Source: Candidatus Melainabacteria bacterium
Lineage (GTDB): Bacteria > Cyanobacteriota > Vampirovibrionia > Obscuribacterales > Obscuribacteraceae
Assembly: GCA_027451745.1 (NCBI GenBank)
Contig: DAIDIP010000010.1
Coordinates: forward strand, 46,906 to 110,905
Length of the DNA: 64,000 nt
Reading direction: 5' to 3'
In this document: piece after piece, positions 62,508-64,000 of the stretch
Numbering within the stretch: position 1 is the first letter of the stretch
Layout of the letters: the number at the start of each line of letters is the position of its first letter
Translations under genes and position numbers: made by a program
The notes under the pieces: model-generated
The model's database searches: none
The model's input: the letters and a program-made list of their open reading frames with translations, nothing else
Told to the model about the DNA's origin: nothing

Positions 62508-62571
62508 ACGGCTCGCTCGGAGTTCTATAGCTGCCCCTCAAAAGCAGCATAGAACTCCGAGCCGTTTTTTT
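62508..62571 (+). terminator. Intrinsic terminator of the island K dehydrogenase
   Basis: Stem CGGAGTTCTAT/ATAGAACTCCG extended by CTGC/GCAG inside and CGGCT/AGCCG outside, then seven T. Confidence 0.92.
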
Positions 62572-62678
62572 CTATTCTTTTTGTTTTTGACCTTTGCTCA
62601 AGCTGCTCCTGCTTAACAGCTCTGTTCAGATATATCTAATCTTGGACAAATAAATCATTACATGTGCCTATAGGTGGA

Positions 62679-62684
62679 TATAAT
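62679..62684 (+). promoter_or_regulatory. Candidate -10 box (TATAAT)
   Basis: 107 bases before the ATG of the sorbitol dehydrogenase-like gene; no clear -35. Confidence 0.35.
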
Positions 62685-62790
62685 TGGCATGCTTAGCACA
62701 AGGCTGTAGTCAAGACTTTATGCAACTTAAACTAGGCATATTGCTGGTAGGGTGCACACGCACATCAATGTCAATAAGAGGTTAGTAAAA

Positions 62791-63831
62791 ATGAGAGTAA
62801 AAGCCGGAGTTCTTGAAAAGCCATTTGTTTTTGGCATCAAAGAAGTTGAAATTCCTGAACCAGGGCCAAATGAAGTTTTGATCAAAACAAAAGCGGTGGG
62901 AATCTGCGGATCCGATGTTCATTATTATGTGGAAGGACGTATTGGTTCTTACATAGTAAACGAGCCACTCATTTTGGGTCATGAAACTTCAGGTGTTGTT
63001 GCACGTGTAGGAAGCAATGTTACTCATTTAAAAGAAGGCGATCGTGTTGCTTTAGAACCAGGTGTTCCATGTGGTTGCACTGATTTTGTCAAACGTGGTT
63101 TATACAACCTTTGCCCAAGCATTAAGTTCTTTGCCACACCACCAGTGCATGGCACTTTTGCTGAATACTTTATTCATGATGCAAACTTTGCCTTCAAATT
63201 GCCTGAAAATCTCACTTTTGAAGAAGGTGCAATGTGCGAACCTTTATCAGTAGGTATTCATGCCACTCGCCAAGGTAATGTAGGTCTGGGATCACGAGTA
63301 ATGATTACCGGTGCTGGTCCAATCGGTCTAGTTAATTTGCTAACAAGCAAAGCTGCCGGAGCTGGTATTATCGCCGTTATCGAAACCCACAAAAACAGAG
63401 CGACAATGGCAAGAGAATGTGGAGCAACACATATCATCGAAACATTCGATAGCGCTCAGATTCAAAAACAAGCACTAGATATTACCGATGGTGCCGGTTT
63501 TGATGTAGTCATCGAATGTTCTGGTGCTGCTTCTGCAGCTCAAACAGCAGTAAAAGTACTGAAGCCAGGTGGCACTTTAGTATTTGTTGGTTTATTCAGC
63601 CAAGCTGAAGTACCAATGGATCTCAATGCTATTACACAAAAAGAATTGACCTACAAAGGTGTTTTCCGTTACAGAAACACTTATCCAACAGCAATTGATT
63701 TGATGGCTTCTGGACGCATCAACGTTAAGCCATTAATCACCAAGCGTTTCCCATGGGAAAAAGTAAAAGACGCTATGGATTGCGCACACAAAGAAGCGAG
63801 CAGTCAGATCAAAGTAATGACTGAGTGGTAA
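62791..63831 (+). CDS. Sorbitol/xylitol dehydrogenase-like MDR enzyme, backbone
   Basis: 346 residues from the ATG at 62791 (GAGG upstream). Catalytic zinc site GICGSDVHYY and GHETSG, FATPPVHGTFAEY, and the NAD site ITGAGPIGLVNLL are those of polyol dehydrogenases. The structural zinc loop, normally four Cys, reads PCGCTDFVKRGLYNLC, so two of the four positions are changed. AT-rich codons. Likely oxidises a polyol to a ketose. Confidence 0.88.
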   Translation: MRVKAGVLEKPFVFGIKEVEIPEPGPNEVLIKTKAVGICGSDVHYYVEGRIGSYIVNEPLILGHETSGVVARVGSNVTHLKEGDRVALEPGVPCGCTDFVKRGLYNLCPSIKFFATPPVHGTFAEYFIHDANFAFKLPENLTFEEGAMCEPLSVGIHATRQGNVGLGSRVMITGAGPIGLVNLLTSKAAGAGIIAVIETHKNRATMARECGATHIIETFDSAQIQKQALDITDGAGFDVVIECSGAASAAQTAVKVLKPGGTLVFVGLFSQAEVPMDLNAITQKELTYKGVFRYRNTYPTAIDLMASGRINVKPLITKRFPWEKVKDAMDCAHKEASSQIKVMTEW

Positions 63832-63860
63832 GCAGGTAATCAAATTACCTTGTCTTTTGA

Positions 63861-63900
63861 AAGAGGATGCTTGGAAATTTCCAAGCATCCTCTTCATTTT
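63861..63900 (+). terminator. Perfect 34-bp palindromic terminator
   Basis: AAGAGGATGCTTGGAAA and its complement with no loop bases (63861-63894), then CATTTT. After it no gene is visible to the window end. Confidence 0.8.
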
Positions 63901-64000
63901 CTATTGACTAAGATGGCTAAAAAGAAAGCGTTCCACCAAGTACATCTTTTGCTAAACCATTATTTGCTGTAGAAATTAATGGTGGCAGGTGGAGACGTAT

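Larger units (their letters stand above)
62483..62790. other. Intergenic: island K terminator and promoter of the backbone MDR gene
   Basis: Terminator 62508-62571, then AT-rich DNA with a TATAAT box at 62679. No gene seen. Confidence 0.5.

Noticed and set aside
1..64000. CRISPR array or tRNA genes
   Set aside because: No regularly spaced direct repeats of 25-40 bases and no cloverleaf with a T-loop GGTTCGAATCC-type match was seen by eye; a tRNA scan would be needed to exclude weak cases.

Overview
The window (64 kb) is a chromosome segment of a heterotrophic, apparently respiring and fermenting bacterium. The low-GC backbone suggests a non-photosynthetic relative of Cyanobacteria (Melainabacteria/Vampirovibrionia, Obscuribacterales-like). 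This is inference, drawn from a complex I cluster in the order A-B-C-D-H-I-J-K without the NADH-input genes E, F and G, and from secreted TPR and RLxxLE-repeat proteins; no 16S or other phylogenetic marker was tested.

Backbone, left to right: the 3' part of an alpha-glucan phosphorylase; a family 2 glycosyltransferase; a TPR-aspartic protease; a degenerate acyl-CoA dehydrogenase; a flavin reductase; a methyltransferase and purN; a secreted glycoside-hydrolase-like protein; an MBL-fold hydrolase followed by a MntA/HepT module; dnaK; secreted repeat protein; cyclophilin; TumE/TumA; nagB; a matrixin-like protease; a TPR protein; adhE and a STAS protein; an ABC exporter with a MlaC-like protein; ackA; rpsA; FitA/FitB; rnc; nuoABCDHIJK; an AAA/DUF4143 ATPase with a wrecked second copy; a second MntA/HepT pair; a kinesin-light-chain-like TPR protein; a pseudo-histidine kinase; a small MshEN-like protein; an SRP RNA; a trehalase; a cupin; and a sorbitol-dehydrogenase-like enzyme. 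Several backbone genes have no Shine-Dalgarno and a TATAAT/TAAAAT box 5-10 nt before the ATG, which suggests leaderless mRNAs.

The striking feature is a second class of DNA. About a dozen visibly GC-rich islands of 0.1-2.5 kb are dropped into the intergenic regions, at about 1.86-2.45, 6.5-7.4, 9.88-11.0, 14.73-15.59, 22.88-23.0, 25.14-26.5, 30.04-31.1, 52.9-54.8, 56.5-58.2, 58.85-59.45 and 60.1-62.57 kb. Each holds one to three genes with GC-rich third codon positions, usually a strong Shine-Dalgarno, and mostly its own GC-rich hairpin terminator with a T-rich tail. Most products are unknown. Recognisable ones are a trehalase, an MDR dehydrogenase, a HAD phosphatase, an FHA protein, an S51/cyanophycinase-like peptidase and a nucleotidyltransferase-like protein. 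All eleven islands have, in the low-GC DNA beside them, a short palindromic repeat built on GCTAGCGC/TTAGCGC, which also occurs at two places without an island. The trehalase and MDR islands lie beside a backbone homologue. In the trehalase pair the backbone copy appears to have lost both catalytic residues while the island copy keeps them. Two islands carry ORFs broken by a single in-frame stop, and one carries a 5'-truncated gene, so the set looks like gain and decay of foreign single-gene cassettes. The donor and the mechanism are unknown.
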